Assembly: GCA_019925095.2 (NCBI GenBank) | Contig: CM034411.1 | Span: forward strand, 8,206,001 to 8,270,000 | DNA from: Dendrolimus kikuchii | Taxonomy: Eukaryota > Arthropoda > Insecta > Lepidoptera > Lasiocampidae | Reading direction: 5' to 3' | DNA: 64,000 nucleotides | In this document: positions 1-12,049 of the stretch, piece by piece | How the letters are laid out: every line of letters begins with the position of its first letter | How positions within the stretch are numbered: the stretch's first letter is position 1 | Translations under genes and position numbers: made by a program | The notes under the pieces: generated by a model | Database searches by the model: none | The model's input: only the letters and a program-made list of their open reading frames with translations | Told to the model about the DNA's origin: nothing

Positions 1-782
1 ATATAAATAGAAGATTTGTAATCATACACTGTATCGTGTTCTCCAATAAAAACCTAAAAGTAACAAAACAAACTCACCGATACAGAGTTCCAGAATGTAT
101 TTTCTTCACGCCGTCCATGCTTGATGTGGTCTCCTTATCATTTCTAAACTGAGCCGTCGATTACTTAATTGCTATTTAATTTTATAAAGTATAATGTCAT
201 TATGAGATGTTCTTGATAACACTGGTGCACGTTGATTCACCTGAAACAATACAAAGTAGCTTAATTTGCTTCCAACGTTTTAGATGGTAGCTTAACATTG
301 TTATAACGTTAATCCAGTTTGGAAATTGGCTGAGTTGGGTGTTTAATTATGTCTAGTTTATTTAACAGCGAGATATCTTAATCTGAACATAATCTACAGA
401 AATAAAATTGAAATATCTGTAATTAAAACCACTTTTTAATTGTTTTAAGCGCGCCATTTATTTGATTTTTATTTCGGCATCTCGACCACTTTTCAGCAGC
501 CATGGTCCGATATTGAAATATCTGCTTGTGATTTTAAATTAGTGCTAATATATAACAAAATGCTACTATTTATGCAATGCCTAATTAGAAATGACCTCTT
601 GAATATCTTTTATAGTCAGTTTGAAAGTTTGTCCCCAAAGCACTTCAAAGAAAATTTTGGAGATTAATACATGAGTATTATTTTAAATTTTGATATATGT
701 TCTTTTTCAAAATCTTGCAGGATTCAGAAGACTTGAATATTTAGTCAAACTTTAGTGCCCATAAAATGACGGTTACAACTAG

Positions 783-1377
783 TCCATACTATAATATAAA
801 TGCGAAAGTAACTTTGTTTGTTTGTTGTTGAGAAACTGGGCTGCTAAAACTTGGTATACTTGGTCTAAAAAGCAAGAATGGACGCAGTATACTTTTTATC
901 CCGGAAAATAGGATAGTTTTCGCGAGACTCCGGGGACGAATAGGGCCTAGATAAAAATTTAACATAATGTAACCTGAGTGGATATTTTTTATTACCCGAG
1001 TTCAGCAGACAGGCATCCGGCCCTCGAGACGAAAAGCGGTTACCATCGCCTATGGATATTTGTAACACCAAAGTTGCTACCAATGTGTTGCCGCTCTCTA
1101 AAGGGAGAGAGTTACTAATGCCGGAACGCAACTCAAGGTTGTTATGGCGGCATGGTCTACACCAGGAGCGATAGCCATCCCGACGGGCAAATACCCTTCC
1201 ACCTGGTTGTGGCTTGTTTTGTCACCTCTTACAACAGGCCGCCCGGCAACAGGAATTTATACAATTTCTTCATTCCTGCACGGATGGATGCTTTGCTCTT
1301 AAAATAGTGTGAAATCCATATGACCCGAGGATACGCGTCAGAACTTTCCACGAGCGAAGCCGTGGAGATGACTCTAG
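783..1377 (+). mobile_element. Helitron-type non-autonomous element carrying a nested SINE-like copy
   Basis: The left part (ATAAATGCGAAAGTAAC, 'cttttTATCCCGGAAAATAGGATAG') matches the 5' half of the elements at 44.0, 45.4 and 23.1 kb. The right end has a GC hairpin (CACGAGCGAAGCCGTG) followed by CTCTAG, as expected of a Helitron 3' end. The middle (about 1000-1286) is a copy of the SINE-like family. Confidence 0.55.
1000..1286 (+). repeat. SINE-like dispersed repeat, copy A
   Basis: It contains the conserved segments AGCGGTTACCATCGCCTATGG, AACTCAAGGTTGTTATGG and ACAGGCCGCCCGGC. Other copies are at 2115-2230, 8015-8135 (minus), 12050-12665 (split), 22165-22300, 29180-29485, 39860-39930 (minus) and 57335-57560 (minus). 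This is a common lepidopteran repeat type, possibly Metulj-like; the family name is not certain. Confidence 0.7.
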
Positions 1378-2114
1378 CTAACAATAAATCTTGATCTTTC
1401 AATGTGACTTCACTACGTAAATTTCGCACCCGTATTCCGCGAAAACTATGTCACTTTCCGAGTTAAATGTCTGCTATGATAATCCTCCCTATCGAAGATA
1501 CATCATATTAAATATCATGATAAACGCCTCATTCGTTTAGATTGACGACCCCTGTGCTAATAAATTAGGCGTTGGACCGCCTAGTTTCGTTTAACGCCGA
1601 GGTCTCTGCTCCGGTCTGGGAGTCTGTGATCGGCCCCGGACTTCTTGATTGTACGTTATCACTCAATAATAGGGGAAAATGGCTAAACTCCCCCAAACGC
1701 ATTTAACAAATTTTCAAACAACTAATAAAAGTTTAATATTTTACCATAATTAATCCCCCTAGACCATCTGGTGTCACATTTTCGTAGCAATTTTCCAACG
1801 GCGTATTTTTAAAGTCTTTTATTTATTTTTCCCTGTGGATATGTTAGCATGAAATCTGCATACGCTATATCGAAATATCAACCTCGTTTCATATCACATA
1901 CACAAATACAATCCGTTTGGATTGTGATTGCGTAAAACAAACAAAACTAAGCAAAAATCCAAATTTTTCTGCAATTTATTTGAAAATTTTACACGTGAAC
2001 ATTGCACGTAGCGCACTATTGAAAATTTATGAATGGCGCAACACTAATATAATCTATACCAATAAAAAATATTTGCTTACGATTTAAAAATAAACCCTAT
2101 TTTTATTAATTTAG

Positions 2115-2232
2115 CATGCAGGCTGACAGCCCAGCTCATGGAAAGTGGTTACCGTCGCCTATAGACGTTTGCAACACTAGGGAGGAAGCCAACGTGTTGC
2201 CAGAATTTAGGATGGGATAGGAGGAGGGGGCA
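2115..2232 (+). repeat. SINE-like repeat, diverged 5' part
   Basis: It shares the GGAAAGTGGTTACCGTCGCC and GACGTTTGCAACACTAGGG segments with the copy at 22165-22300, a subfamily of the repeat at 29180. It is truncated after about 115 bp. Confidence 0.6.
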
Positions 2233-3498
2233 ACTGGGCCATCGAAACTCTCACTAATCACACGAAACTAGGTTAGCTCAAGGCTAATCGTTTCATGCCG
2301 ATATTCTGTGAGAGCGTGGTATCACACCAATAGAGCTGGCCCTAAGAGCTGTACTCAATATAATGACTCTATCATGCCTCCACCACGTCAAAGCACGATT
2401 TAAAAGGATACAGCTATTTATATGATACCAAATCATAAAAGACTTTTTTATGATTTGTGTCTGTCATTCTGTTTGAAAGTATGTTTCAAATAATCTCTGA
2501 CACGGCACAACAGTTTCCAATGACAATTTTAGAAATAAAACCAGGAATTTCATTTTTTCGTGTATGTCTCATTTCGATATCTTGCAGAGTTGATAAAATA
2601 GTAGTAGGTAATACATAAGTTCGACACGAACGAAAGGGACACTGCTATTTCTATATATGAACAAAATAAATAAATTTTGCCAGCGTTAAAGCTATACTGA
2701 AAAAATCTAGGAACATCATTATATTAATACGTGAAGCAAACACTTTACACCCCTTTTTACGAAAATTACGCGGCCCGAGGAGTAAGAAATTTCGCACTCA
2801 TATAGAGAAGGAGTGCAGAATGCTAATATTATTTTAAAATTATACATGAAAAATACATTAAATCAATTTAAAAAAAAAACATTACACACACTACCATATA
2901 TTTGACACACACATGCATATATACTCTTTTGTTTATTGTTAAAGTCAAATTAGCCTTGGCGAAATCTGTGATTATAGAAGTGTCTTTGACAACAGAACCT
3001 GAATAATGTTCAAACTTATAATTTAAATTAATTGTGGTCGGACTTCGACCACTGGGCGACCACTACTTCAAATCAATACAGCATTACTTTTACAACCTTA
3101 CGAACGGAATCATATAAACTCTAACCTCTTGATACACGCAAACTTAATCCCCGAACTCCCTAAATACTACAACAAAAATTGTATCGATTATGTAATTAAA
3201 CGAAATGGCCGAAAATCTTACGTTAAGCCGATTCGAGGCGGCATTTGTCCGTCAAGCTCTAATTATATTGATAGAAAACCCCTGGTATTTAATAACAGCC
3301 CTTGTACTTCCTTTTCGCAAAAACCTCTCGGTTCTCTGACGTATAAACAAGGATGTAAATCGAACGTCACGTTATTCAGTCCAGTCGTTGTTCGTCACAA
3401 AACCTTGAGATCGTTTGGGGATGGAAATTCCTTTAAGGCTTAACACAGCGAAAATATTTATGGGTAGACACATTAGTCTATCCTCTGAATTGAATCAA
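2233..3498. other. no recognisable gene
   Basis: AT-rich unique sequence. A 104-codon open frame at 3129-3443 (+) begins with TTG, lacks any domain I recognise and has no splice context. I do not call it a gene. Confidence 0.5.
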
Positions 3499-3707
3499 TC
3501 TTAATATATATAAATCTCGTGTCACAATGTTTGTCCTCAATGGACTCCTAAACTACTTGACCGATTTTAATCAAATTTGCACACCGTGTGCAGTTTGATC
3601 CGACTTGAAAGATAGGATAGCTAACATTTGGACCCGGTAGGTGGCGCTGGAATCGGGTTCTAAATTTTATTAGTTCAGGGCAGAACAACGTCTGCCGGGA
3701 CAGCTAG
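3499..3707 (+). mobile_element. short Helitron-type element
   Basis: It begins with TC after A (aTCTTAATATATATAAATC) and ends CAGCTAG before T, with a GC-rich stem (cgtctgccgggacag) just before the end. Shared segments (ACCCGGTAGGTGGCGCTG, CAACGTCTGCCGGG) recur at 24737-25283, 35085-35207 and 37261-38545. The A|TC...CTRR|T layout is the Helitron rule. Confidence 0.65.
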
Positions 3708-3844
3708 TGAAACTATATATATGTAATATATTAGCCTTGATGCTGGGATGAATCCATTGTCAGATGAATAAATACAGAACTATGTAGTATATATAACTAA
3801 TAATATTAATAAATTATGTTTACTTAAGGTTATTTTATTTTCTA

Positions 3845-4080
3845 CCAGCGGTCCGTCCCGGCTGCGCACGGGTAGTTTATGGCAAAAAAAATACCTTAGA
3901 TTACACTGTCGAAGTTTTAGTAGGGATTCCCAAATTTTCTAGAAATAAATATAGCCTATATAATACTCAGGGATAATGTAGCATTCTAATGGTGAAAGAA
4001 TTTTTGAAATCGGTCCGGTAGTTTTTGAGTTTATTCGTTAGAAACATACAAATCTCTCCTCTTTATAATATTAGTATAGA
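3845..4080 (-). mobile_element. short Helitron-type element, minus strand
   Basis: Read on the minus strand it starts TCTATACTAATATTATAAAG and ends in a GC stem (cgtgcgcagccgggacgg) and CTGG, flanked by A and T. No coding capacity. Confidence 0.6.
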
Positions 4081-4611
4081 TTGTATTAGTTTCGAAATAA
4101 AACATAAAATGGCAAAAATATAACATCGTTTTTGATATAATATTTTTAAAATATGCTAAGGCAATTATTTCCTTCCCATCCAGCTTGATAATGTTGTCCA
4201 AGTTTTAATTGCCATGCCTGCCGTTTCAATGCAAAATAAATAGAACTGAATTTGATTTAGTTCTATGCAAAGATTCTAGAGATAACTCCAAATTTCATGT
4301 GCACCTCGTGATATTTTAACGCAAATATGGAAAACACTATATATAACGAAAACTATCACACCTAAATCTAATGAGGCAAACTGAATTTCGTCCAATAAAA
4401 AATCGAATACATCGTACGCTGTGTAAATAGCCAAAAAATAAATAAAAACTTCGAGCTATTGAAGATACTCCAAGTGTGGTGAAAGTAAATCTTAAATTAC
4501 TTTATATGAATGGAGGGCTTTCCCTTTCGCCTCTGTTAGCAGCCGTTCTGTATCCCGTGGAAACTTGCAGTCCGATATTAAACGCATACAATGTTCATAC
4601 TTAGTCTCTAA

Positions 4612-4835
4612 AAAAATGTGTGTTGGGACACATAGTAGAAGTGAAACTTCAACGGACAAGTGGAAAAACGAATCGCAACAAAATTTTAACTTGAAGTTTT
4701 ACGGGCAGATTGTTAATGTACTTGTCCAATTTGAAAACCTGCCCGTAAAACTTCAAGTTGAAACTTTGTTGCGATTCGTTTTTCCACTTGTCCGTTGAAG
4801 TTTCACTTCTACTATGTGTCCCAGCACACATTTCG
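4612..4835. repeat. near-perfect long palindrome (foldback element)
   Basis: The left arm, about 4612-4708, reappears as its reverse complement at about 4739-4834 with only a few mismatches, around a 30-bp loop. As a result both strands encode the same fragment (THSRSETSTDKWKNESQQ). Weaker symmetry extends outward (aatgttca / tgaacatt). No target duplication is obvious. Probably a foldback MITE. Confidence 0.8.
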
Positions 4836-4859
4836 ATTTTTCGCAAGTTTACTGAACAT

Positions 4860-6840
4860 TATGATTTGGTTAGGTTAGTTAAACATATTTTATTTTATGA
4901 CACAAAAAAACTGAATTCGATCCGGAACGAATAAAAACATCGAAGTCTACTCTAACATTATGCCGCCTTTCACCACGTCTAGTCTAAATTTATGCCGCTC
5001 TTCCACGCGGCCGTAACGCTTTTTCGTGACAGAAAAATCCTAAGACCCCGTCTATATAGAAGTTTCACTTCAAAACGTTTTCTTGTATTTTAGGAGAAAG
5101 CTTTTAGGGTCAGGTGAATCTTAGGATTATGTACGATCTCGACACAATTGTAGACCAAAAATTTACCAACTACTCTTCGAAGCTAAGTACCGCAATAGTT
5201 AAACCAATAGATTAAATAAGCGTTGACATTCGATATGAGAATCTTTCACTTCTTTCTCCAGATCACTATTAGTCACCAATTACAATAATAACAATAGTAA
5301 GGTTTGAACCTTACCCAGGTCAGCCTCCACTGGGTTACTCCAGCTATATCTCGAGCGAATAAACAATGGCGTCTCAGTTTAACACTGAGATACGTGAATG
5401 ATGAATACGTGATACGTGAGAAGAAACTGCTACCCACATTCTTCCAGAATGCAGTGACAATCTGCAGAACAAAGCATTTGGATAAACTAGATAAGTTTTA
5501 GGAAGCTTTTAGCAACGTTAAAAATCTGAGACATTTCTTAACCTAGTCCTTGTAACATCTTCGCACGAAAAATAGACCCACCACCCACACGTCGAATTTC
5601 CGAAACTGCCAACGAGAAGAAAGTTGTTCATATTTAAAACTAAAGTCCTCTAAAAGATTCTGGATAAACCATTGTAGGCGAGGGCCAAGCGAAGAGCGAA
5701 CAAAACATGGCAGCTGAACGTAGAGTTCAATTAAAAGAGCTAACGAATGTTAGTGAAATAAAACATTTATTCAAACTACAAAGTAGAACATCGAACATTT
5801 GTAAAAATTAGCAGCTACTCAATGAAAGAAAGTGTTAGACAAATATGTTTATGTAACAATGTCATTGACACTCGCCTCTTCGTAAATATGAATTTGAAAC
5901 TCTCATACGAAAAATTTACTATCGACAGTCAAAAATAAAACTTTTATTAGCTACAATAACAAATAAAAAACTTTGAGTTGTGTAAGTAACTTGAGTGCAA
6001 AGAAAGTTCAATCATTGTTTTTTTTTTTCATTGTTAATCTTGTTGTGGTGACGGTGCATTCACACTGGCCGTTATCGGGGTTAATTGCGCAGGCAATTAA
6101 CTCGAGAAGTATGAAGTAAGAACAAAATGTTTCCTGTAGGACGTGTTGTCGCAGCGCTTAATGGAGGCGATCTTAAGCCCCTTGTGGGTAGTACATAAAT
6201 CCAAATTAACGACGCCAAAGTAATTTATTACAAAACATTTTTATTGTGCAGAAACCTGCAAATCGTTACAAGATATACTTGTTTCAAAACAAGACAATGC
6301 GCCTTAGACAAGCGTGATGGGTGCATCATTCCCGTGAAATGAGAAAACTCAGACCACTGCAATTTTTATGGGTTTAAAACCAAATAGACACCTTTGGAAT
6401 AAAACCTGTAAGCGATTGACACTTTATGCCTCTACTACACTTGCGCCTACTGCTTTAACTAGCGCACTAATAAAGACATAACGCAACTGTAGCCAAGGTT
6501 TTATTTAATGCGTTATTTGAGATAAATTGTTAATAACGTTAAACGAAAACCGATAACTGAGGTGAATGTGATGAACAATACTAATGTGGCGTTAAAGTAT
6601 AAGGTATATAATCGCTTACGCGTTATTTTTTAACACTATAAATAAGGCGCATTTGGAGACAGTCACAGACACTAACATTCACACAGCTGGAGCATGGGCA
6701 TTAGAATATTTTATCGATTTTTATTTAAAATTGATTAGAGAAATATTTCTTACAAGGTATTAGTACCAATGCACATTTTGATAATACTTCTGACTGAAAG
6801 TAATTTGAGATCAATGATTTCTGCAATTTCTATAAAATCT
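4860..6840. other. no recognisable gene
   Basis: AT-rich sequence. About 6580-6695 is a dispersed repeat copy (listed separately) and about 6305-6335 resembles the GACAAGCGTGGTGGG tail of the SINE at 46135-46415. No host coding sequence is supported. Confidence 0.45.
6580..6700 (+). repeat. dispersed repeat with CACAGTCACTAACACT core, copy 1
   Basis: The block 'aacactataaataaggcgcatttgg' followed by 'acagtcacagacactaaca' recurs, diverged, at 11320-11490, 18365-18460 and 58950-59130. Unclassified; no terminal structure recognised. Confidence 0.5.
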
Positions 6841-6844
6841 ACTG

Positions 6845-7095
6845 TTGGTTCAGTTTGATTTGGTGGTCTGGAATTCCTGCCAAGGCCAGCGGAGGGGCTA
6901 GGCCGTGGTCCTGGCATTAACGACGAAGGACGGAATACCGAGGGGTTTTAGTGGGTATCCCTAACCATGGCGGGGCAATAGCATCTTTAGTTTTGTCTAA
7001 AGGTACTACTGCCACCTCGACCTGGCGAATCCCACCCACCGGCCGCAATTTTCACGCGCGGCTGATGGCCCTCAATCTAGCTTCCCAAAACAAAA
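6845..7095. repeat. GC-rich unidentified repeat fragment
   Basis: An island of higher GC (ggccagcggaggggctaggcc, gtgggtatccctaaccatgg) in AT-rich DNA. It resembles the GC-rich end of a LINE but has no readable frame. Unclassified. Confidence 0.3.
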
Positions 7096-7869
7096 AACAA
7101 GGTGATCTAAAATTGTCTTAAGCTAATATTCAATGTTTTTGGGGTTGAAAAACTTATAACTCGACAATTTTAATGAACTATTCTCACAAACATTTGCGAT
7201 GACCTTTGTAGTACAAATAAATTATTACTTAATCAAATAGTCTTAACTGGTTTACTGACAGTTTCATTGTGAAGTCGAGTTAAATTGTTCCAAGTACTGT
7301 ATAAACACGGAATACGACGAAGAAGGTACCTACTAATTCTAGCATTAATACTAGATATGGGAGTCTGGAGACGTTTAGATCAATTAGGTCAGCCAAGTTG
7401 GATAAACGAGTAGCATTTTTAGTTCATTAGTAGAACGGATATTTGAACGGATACCAATCTTGGGTCCCGAAGAGTATGTCGATAGTCTCGAGATACGGTA
7501 GAGAAAATATTTACATTACGTATTTCCCAGCAAATTGTGCGCTCGTGTAAACTCCTATTACTATATTATTATTATATATATATTGTATAAAGTTTTTGAT
7601 GTATCTTCTACTTACAAACATTATTCCCAATCTGATTCTATTATTGTATTCAGGTATTGTTTGTACTTTGTCCCTTACAAACTTATTATTAACGAAAATC
7701 TATTTTCTATTTATTAACACGTTAAGAGAAATTTTTGGTCTTAATATGTTGCGCGCACGGAGTAATGAGATTTGGCATAGTTAAGTTTATATGTAGAAGT
7801 GGAGAAGCTATTTTTATGTAATTTATGTTAAAAATACAATATGCCTCTTGCTGCTAGCTGAGGATTTCC

Positions 7870-8010
7870 TTTAATTTCGGTTGCCTGGAAGAGATCGCTT
7901 TAAGCGATAAGGCCGCCTATTATGTTGCCTAGAAAGTATTGTAAATATGGGTTTTTGGTCATTGTTTATTTTAATGTGCTATAACATGTTTTCTATCTAT
8001 CCATCTAAGT
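7870..8010 (+). repeat. LINE 3' tail fragment, copy 1
   Basis: GGTTGCCTGGAAGAGATCGC followed by 'gataaggccgccta' and, further on, 'ctatctatcc'. The same tail occurs at 28698-28826, 31934-32048 and 32982-33085, all on the plus strand. It is the 3' end of a common lepidopteran non-LTR element whose insertions end in short tandem repeats. Confidence 0.6.
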
Positions 8011-8014
8011 GCAG

Positions 8015-8135
8015 GAATGAAAGAATAGTAATTCCTGCGGCCGGGAGGCCTGTCGTAAGAAGCAAGCAACAAAACCCACAGCCAGATGGTAAGATATTTT
8101 TACCTGCGTTGTGTTCCGGCATTAATGGTAAGGTT
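8015..8135 (-). repeat. SINE-like repeat, truncated minus-strand copy
   Basis: The reverse complement carries the CCAGATGG/TACCATCTGGCTGTGGG, GACAGGCC and TTCCTGC motifs and the AATGCCGGAACACAAC segment of the family at 29180-29485. It lies directly against the LINE tail. Confidence 0.55.
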
Positions 8136-8727
8136 CCGTCCCGCCTTTGATGCTGGAGTGGCAAATAATACGCGTCATTGTCGGGTGCGCGATCTGAAGG
8201 CTAAGAGACGGGTGAGGACAGACGTTGACGGTTATGTCCATTTTCCGAATTTCCAAGACAAACGCAGACCAAGATGCGGGCGGCCTTCAGTATGTATATA
8301 ACCATGAAAGGAAATACTAGGAATGACAATTTCAGTACATTAATGTGTTTCCTCGACTATTCATTCCACTTTGTACGCTAGATAAAGCATTGCCTCGGTA
8401 CGTAATACTTCGGACCCTAACTGCGTTGCGAGCAACAAATAATTAAAATGGGCCTCAAATATTATGTAAATAGCCTACTTTTCTTACAAATATTGCCTTA
8501 CTCTACACGCTTTCCGTGTTAAATAAACGAATTGATTGTACAAATTGGAGCCACTGACAACTCAATGATAATAAGTACAATAAGTAGGATGGCAGCAAGC
8601 ATTACTTGGAATGCCTTAACATTTATTGTAAACAGAGACTCGAGGCGCAAATAGGAAATTGTACATTTTACAAATTTGTTGTTGTTTTTTTATGTTTTAC
8701 TTGGCACGGACTTTAAGATATAGAAGA

Positions 8728-9250
8728 AGGTGGAGCGCCTCGGTCACCATGGCTTATCGTTTTTCAGAAGTGCCGGCAGAATTACGCGTCATGCAACTCT
8801 TAATGACATAATCCGTCGGGCTCTTGTCACAGCTGGGGTACCTGCCGTTCTAGAACCGAACGGCTCGTGCCGCGACGATGGAATGAGACCCGATGGAATG
8901 TCATCGGTGTCCTGGAAGACAGGTCGCCCTTTAGTATGGGACGCGTCTTGCGTCGATACTCTGGTAGCGTCTCATCTTCCAGCCACTAACATGTCTGCCG
9001 GCACAGCTATTGCACAATAGGAGGTCCTAGAATGCCGCAAATATTCCGCCATCAGAAATGGCTACATATTAGCGGCTTTGGGGTCGAGAGAATGGGGGCC
9101 TGAGGCGCACATACTTTAGCGAGACAGCGAAACGGCTGGGAAGACGTCTCAGGTGACCAAAAGACTGGCATATACCTCGGCCAAGCCATTAGCGTTGCCA
9201 TTCAGCGAAGTAATGTGGCCAGTCTTTTGGGCACGTTTCCAACTGACAGC
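8728..9250 (+). pseudogene. C-terminal fragment of a non-LTR retrotransposon polyprotein
   Basis: An open frame at 8730-9020 reads RHATLNDIIRRALVTAGVPA, LEPNGSCRDDGMRPDGMSSV and LVWDASCVDTLVASHL. This is the post-RT C-terminal pattern of many insect LINE ORF2 proteins (RHxxLNDxIxRAL...GVP...LEPxGxxRxDGKRPDG...LxWDxTxxDT). After the stop at 9018, related sequence continues in shifted frames (ALPFSEVMWPVFWARF; GTFP). The element is truncated at both ends and frameshifted. Confidence 0.7.
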
Positions 9251-9474
9251 GAGCTGGCACTAGATTTTATAGTTTAATTTGAATTTATACATACTTAGTA
9301 TGATTTATAGAAATTGCGTATTAAAATTTTTAATATTATTTAATTTGTAAATTCAAAAAATAATAATTAGAACCAGTTTAAAATTATATTTTCAATTTAG
9401 ATGTAGAAAAATTGAATTTTTGCTTTTTAATTACTTTTGAATTCGGTTCTGTTTTTTCATAATTTTTATTTTTT

Positions 9475-9770
9475 ACTTTTTAGTTACGCAAATACTTGAA
9501 CAGCTTTAAAAAAAAATATGAAACACGTAGCACGTGCAAATGATATTCGAGGTTGCTCGCGATTTCCCTGGGATCCACTCATCAGATCCTTACTCGGTGA
9601 CAATGGCACCTCATTATATTCTTTCGAATAAAAAAATTGATAATGATTGTCAATTGATTGTAATTTGATAATGATGGATAAGTTGACGGGGAAATCGTGT
9701 AACATACAGACTAAAAAACAAAGTCGAAATCAGAACCTCCTGCTTTTTGAAGTCAGTTAAAAATGTCTTT
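9475..9770. repeat. dispersed repeat with 'gaaatcgtgtaacatac' core
   Basis: It shares with 15700-16440 the segments 'cgcaaatactt', 'tcctgactTggTGACaatgg', 'gacGGaGAAATCGTGTAAC' and an end 'ctgctttttgaagtcagttaaaaa'. Unclassified; a frequent lepidopteran repeat type. Confidence 0.55.
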
Positions 9771-9774
9771 AATC

Positions 9775-10148
9775 CCCCTTTAGCACTTTCGCTTCGCCTA
9801 CAAAGAATATTGGCCGAGAAAAATGCACTTAGGAGGTTTTTAGCTACAGACACATAAAAAAATATCTCATTTTAACCCCATCATTGAAAGTACAAATGTT
9901 CTGACCAAATTACGTCGTAATTGGTTTATTTCACCTTAGAATTAGATCATTAATAGAAAGACTTTGGAGTCTCGGGATCTCATAGTGTAGCCAACTAAAG
10001 GATGCCCCGATCGCGCTGCAGTGCATTACGAGAGCTCAGTATTAAATATAATCAAATTAATCCGATTTGTATGGATAAAAGTGAAATGGTTTCCAGTGGA
10101 TACGTTACTATTAGCCACACGTAGGCAAACCACGTATATATTAACACA
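9775..10148. other. no recognisable gene
   Basis: AT-rich sequence without a supported feature. Confidence 0.4.
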
Positions 10149-10483
10149 CTAGCCGTTACCCGCGACTTCGTCCGCGTGGAAATTAGTTTAATTTGCCTTC
10201 CGGTGCGGCGACGACGGCGGCATGCGCGTGGACCTTTCAATTTTATTTTCTAAAATAAAACTAGCCCAAGTTACTCCTTATCACATCTGCTACCTGCCTG
10301 CGAAAGTCCCGTCAAAATAGGTCGAGTCGTTTCAGAGATTAGCCGGATCTAACAGACAGACAAAAATCTTAAAAATTGATTTTTGAAACATAACATATAT
10401 ACTTTCATGTGCATTTTATAAAAAAGCTGTTATTTTGACAATACAAACAGACATTTCAATTTTATTTATTGGTATAAATAAGT
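10149..10483 (-). mobile_element. Helitron-type element, minus strand
   Basis: It begins (plus orientation) CTAGCCGTTACCCGCGACTTCGTCCGCGTGG after A, the reverse of a Helitron 3' hairpin, and shares 'tattttgacaatacaaacagacatttcaattttattta' with the copy at 22548-22828. The far end is diverged. Confidence 0.6.
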
Positions 10484-11096
10484 TTACACACTGAAGTTTC
10501 CTTCATTTGACGGTTGTGCATATAATGTAAGCTGTGTATACTTTTATTTCTTCGGTTGGTATCACCATTCATCACCAGTCATTTAGGAACTTCTCAGAAT
10601 TACATTTTGATTCCTTCCACACTCTTCTAACAGCTTTACACTCGTTTTTGTGAACATACTATTTAGTCTTGAATTGACTAAAATTAAAAAATATATATAA
10701 AGTGCAGTTATGCAAAGCTAATTAATCTAAATTAGTCACTATAACTAGCAGCGGACACTCATCAAACTAGAATTCATTAAACATCGCAATTAATAAAACC
10801 ACAAAAATTGTAGTCATGAGTGAATATTTTGTTATTATTCTGTTTTTTAGGGTTTCAACACAAAAAATAAAACCCTTATGTTCTTGGTTCTGTGTTTAGT
10901 TGTAAATTTAAAAATAAGTTGTAATGTTAATAATGACCATTTCAAATGTAGTGATGGGTTCAATGTATTATTTGTGAAGGATAGAATAGAATATACTTTA
11001 TTGCACAACATTAAGATACAATTCAAGAAGTTTAAGTAAGCAATTTCTTCCAGAAAACCTTAGGATGGATGAGAGAAAAATGGTGTAACATGTGGG

Positions 11097-11097
<1 letters not shown>

Positions 11098-11171
<74 letters not shown>

Positions 11172-11172
11172 A
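11098..11172. repeat. (AT)n microsatellite
   Basis: About 75 bp of near-pure AT dinucleotide. It produces artefactual Ile-Tyr repeat frames on both strands. Confidence 0.95.
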
Positions 11173-11319
11173 TTTTGAAATGGCAAGTATAATAGACACA
11201 AACGAGACAAAAATATATATACCTATATATATAAATAATAATAATAATCATGGTAATATCTATAGAATTACGTAAATATGGGAGAGATAAAGATGTTCTG
11301 ATTGACTTTAGAGGATATT

Positions 11320-11490
11320 GTTATTAATTGTTAACATCATTATGTTAAACATTGACAGATTGCATATGTGTAACTACTGTAGCTAATCATTAATAATGTT
11401 AATTTTAACACTAATAACAAGACATATTTGGCCACAGACACTAACACTAGTATTATCCCAGATGGAGCAGGGATAGTATTTATAAAAGTT
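11320..11490 (+). repeat. dispersed repeat with CACAGACACTAACACTAG core, copy 2
   Basis: It contains 'gttaaacattgacagat', 'tttaacactaataacaagacatatttggccacagacactaacactag' and 'cagatggagcaggga', closely parallel to 58950-59130. Confidence 0.6.
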
Positions 11491-11499
11491 AAGTTATTC

Positions 11500-12049
11500 C
11501 AATTTTGGCATATGTAAAAGCATGGTAAAGATCTAACAAACAGCTTATTGGACCAAGAATATTGTTTGTGGTAGTGAATCATACTTGAGTTTACTTTATG
11601 GACAGCTTGATTCATTCGCAACTTGAAATGCTTATTTTTATGATGATGTTATTCACTTATGAATACCAAAAGAGTTGTGAGTATGATAATTAGGAAAACA
11701 ACACATTGTTTGTTTTAATAATGATGTTTGGTGATCTAATAACTAACTAACCCTCACACTGTATAACTAAGCTAAGCAAGTTCCATTTGTATTATGGATA
11801 ATATAATGTGAACAAGTCTACTACTGATCCCGGACATGCAGACAATAGTAAATAATGGAAAGTTTACTTAAGAAATTTATCATACCAGGATTTCAATCTG
11901 GGACTTCTGTGTTCCAATGAGTTACAGACCACCTACCATAGATGCCATTTGTTACAATGTTTTGCAGCCAAATTATATGGAAAAAACCTGTCAAAATTAA
12001 TAATATGAGTTTCTAATCCTTACTGCTTGACATTCTTTATTTCCCATGA
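11500..12049. other. no recognisable gene
   Basis: AT-rich sequence; nothing supported. Confidence 0.4.

Noticed and set aside
3129..3443. 104-codon plus-strand gene
   Set aside because: Starts with TTG, has no recognisable motif and no flanking splice signals.
11060..11275. Ile-Tyr repeat proteins on both strands
   Set aside because: Translation of the (AT)n microsatellite.
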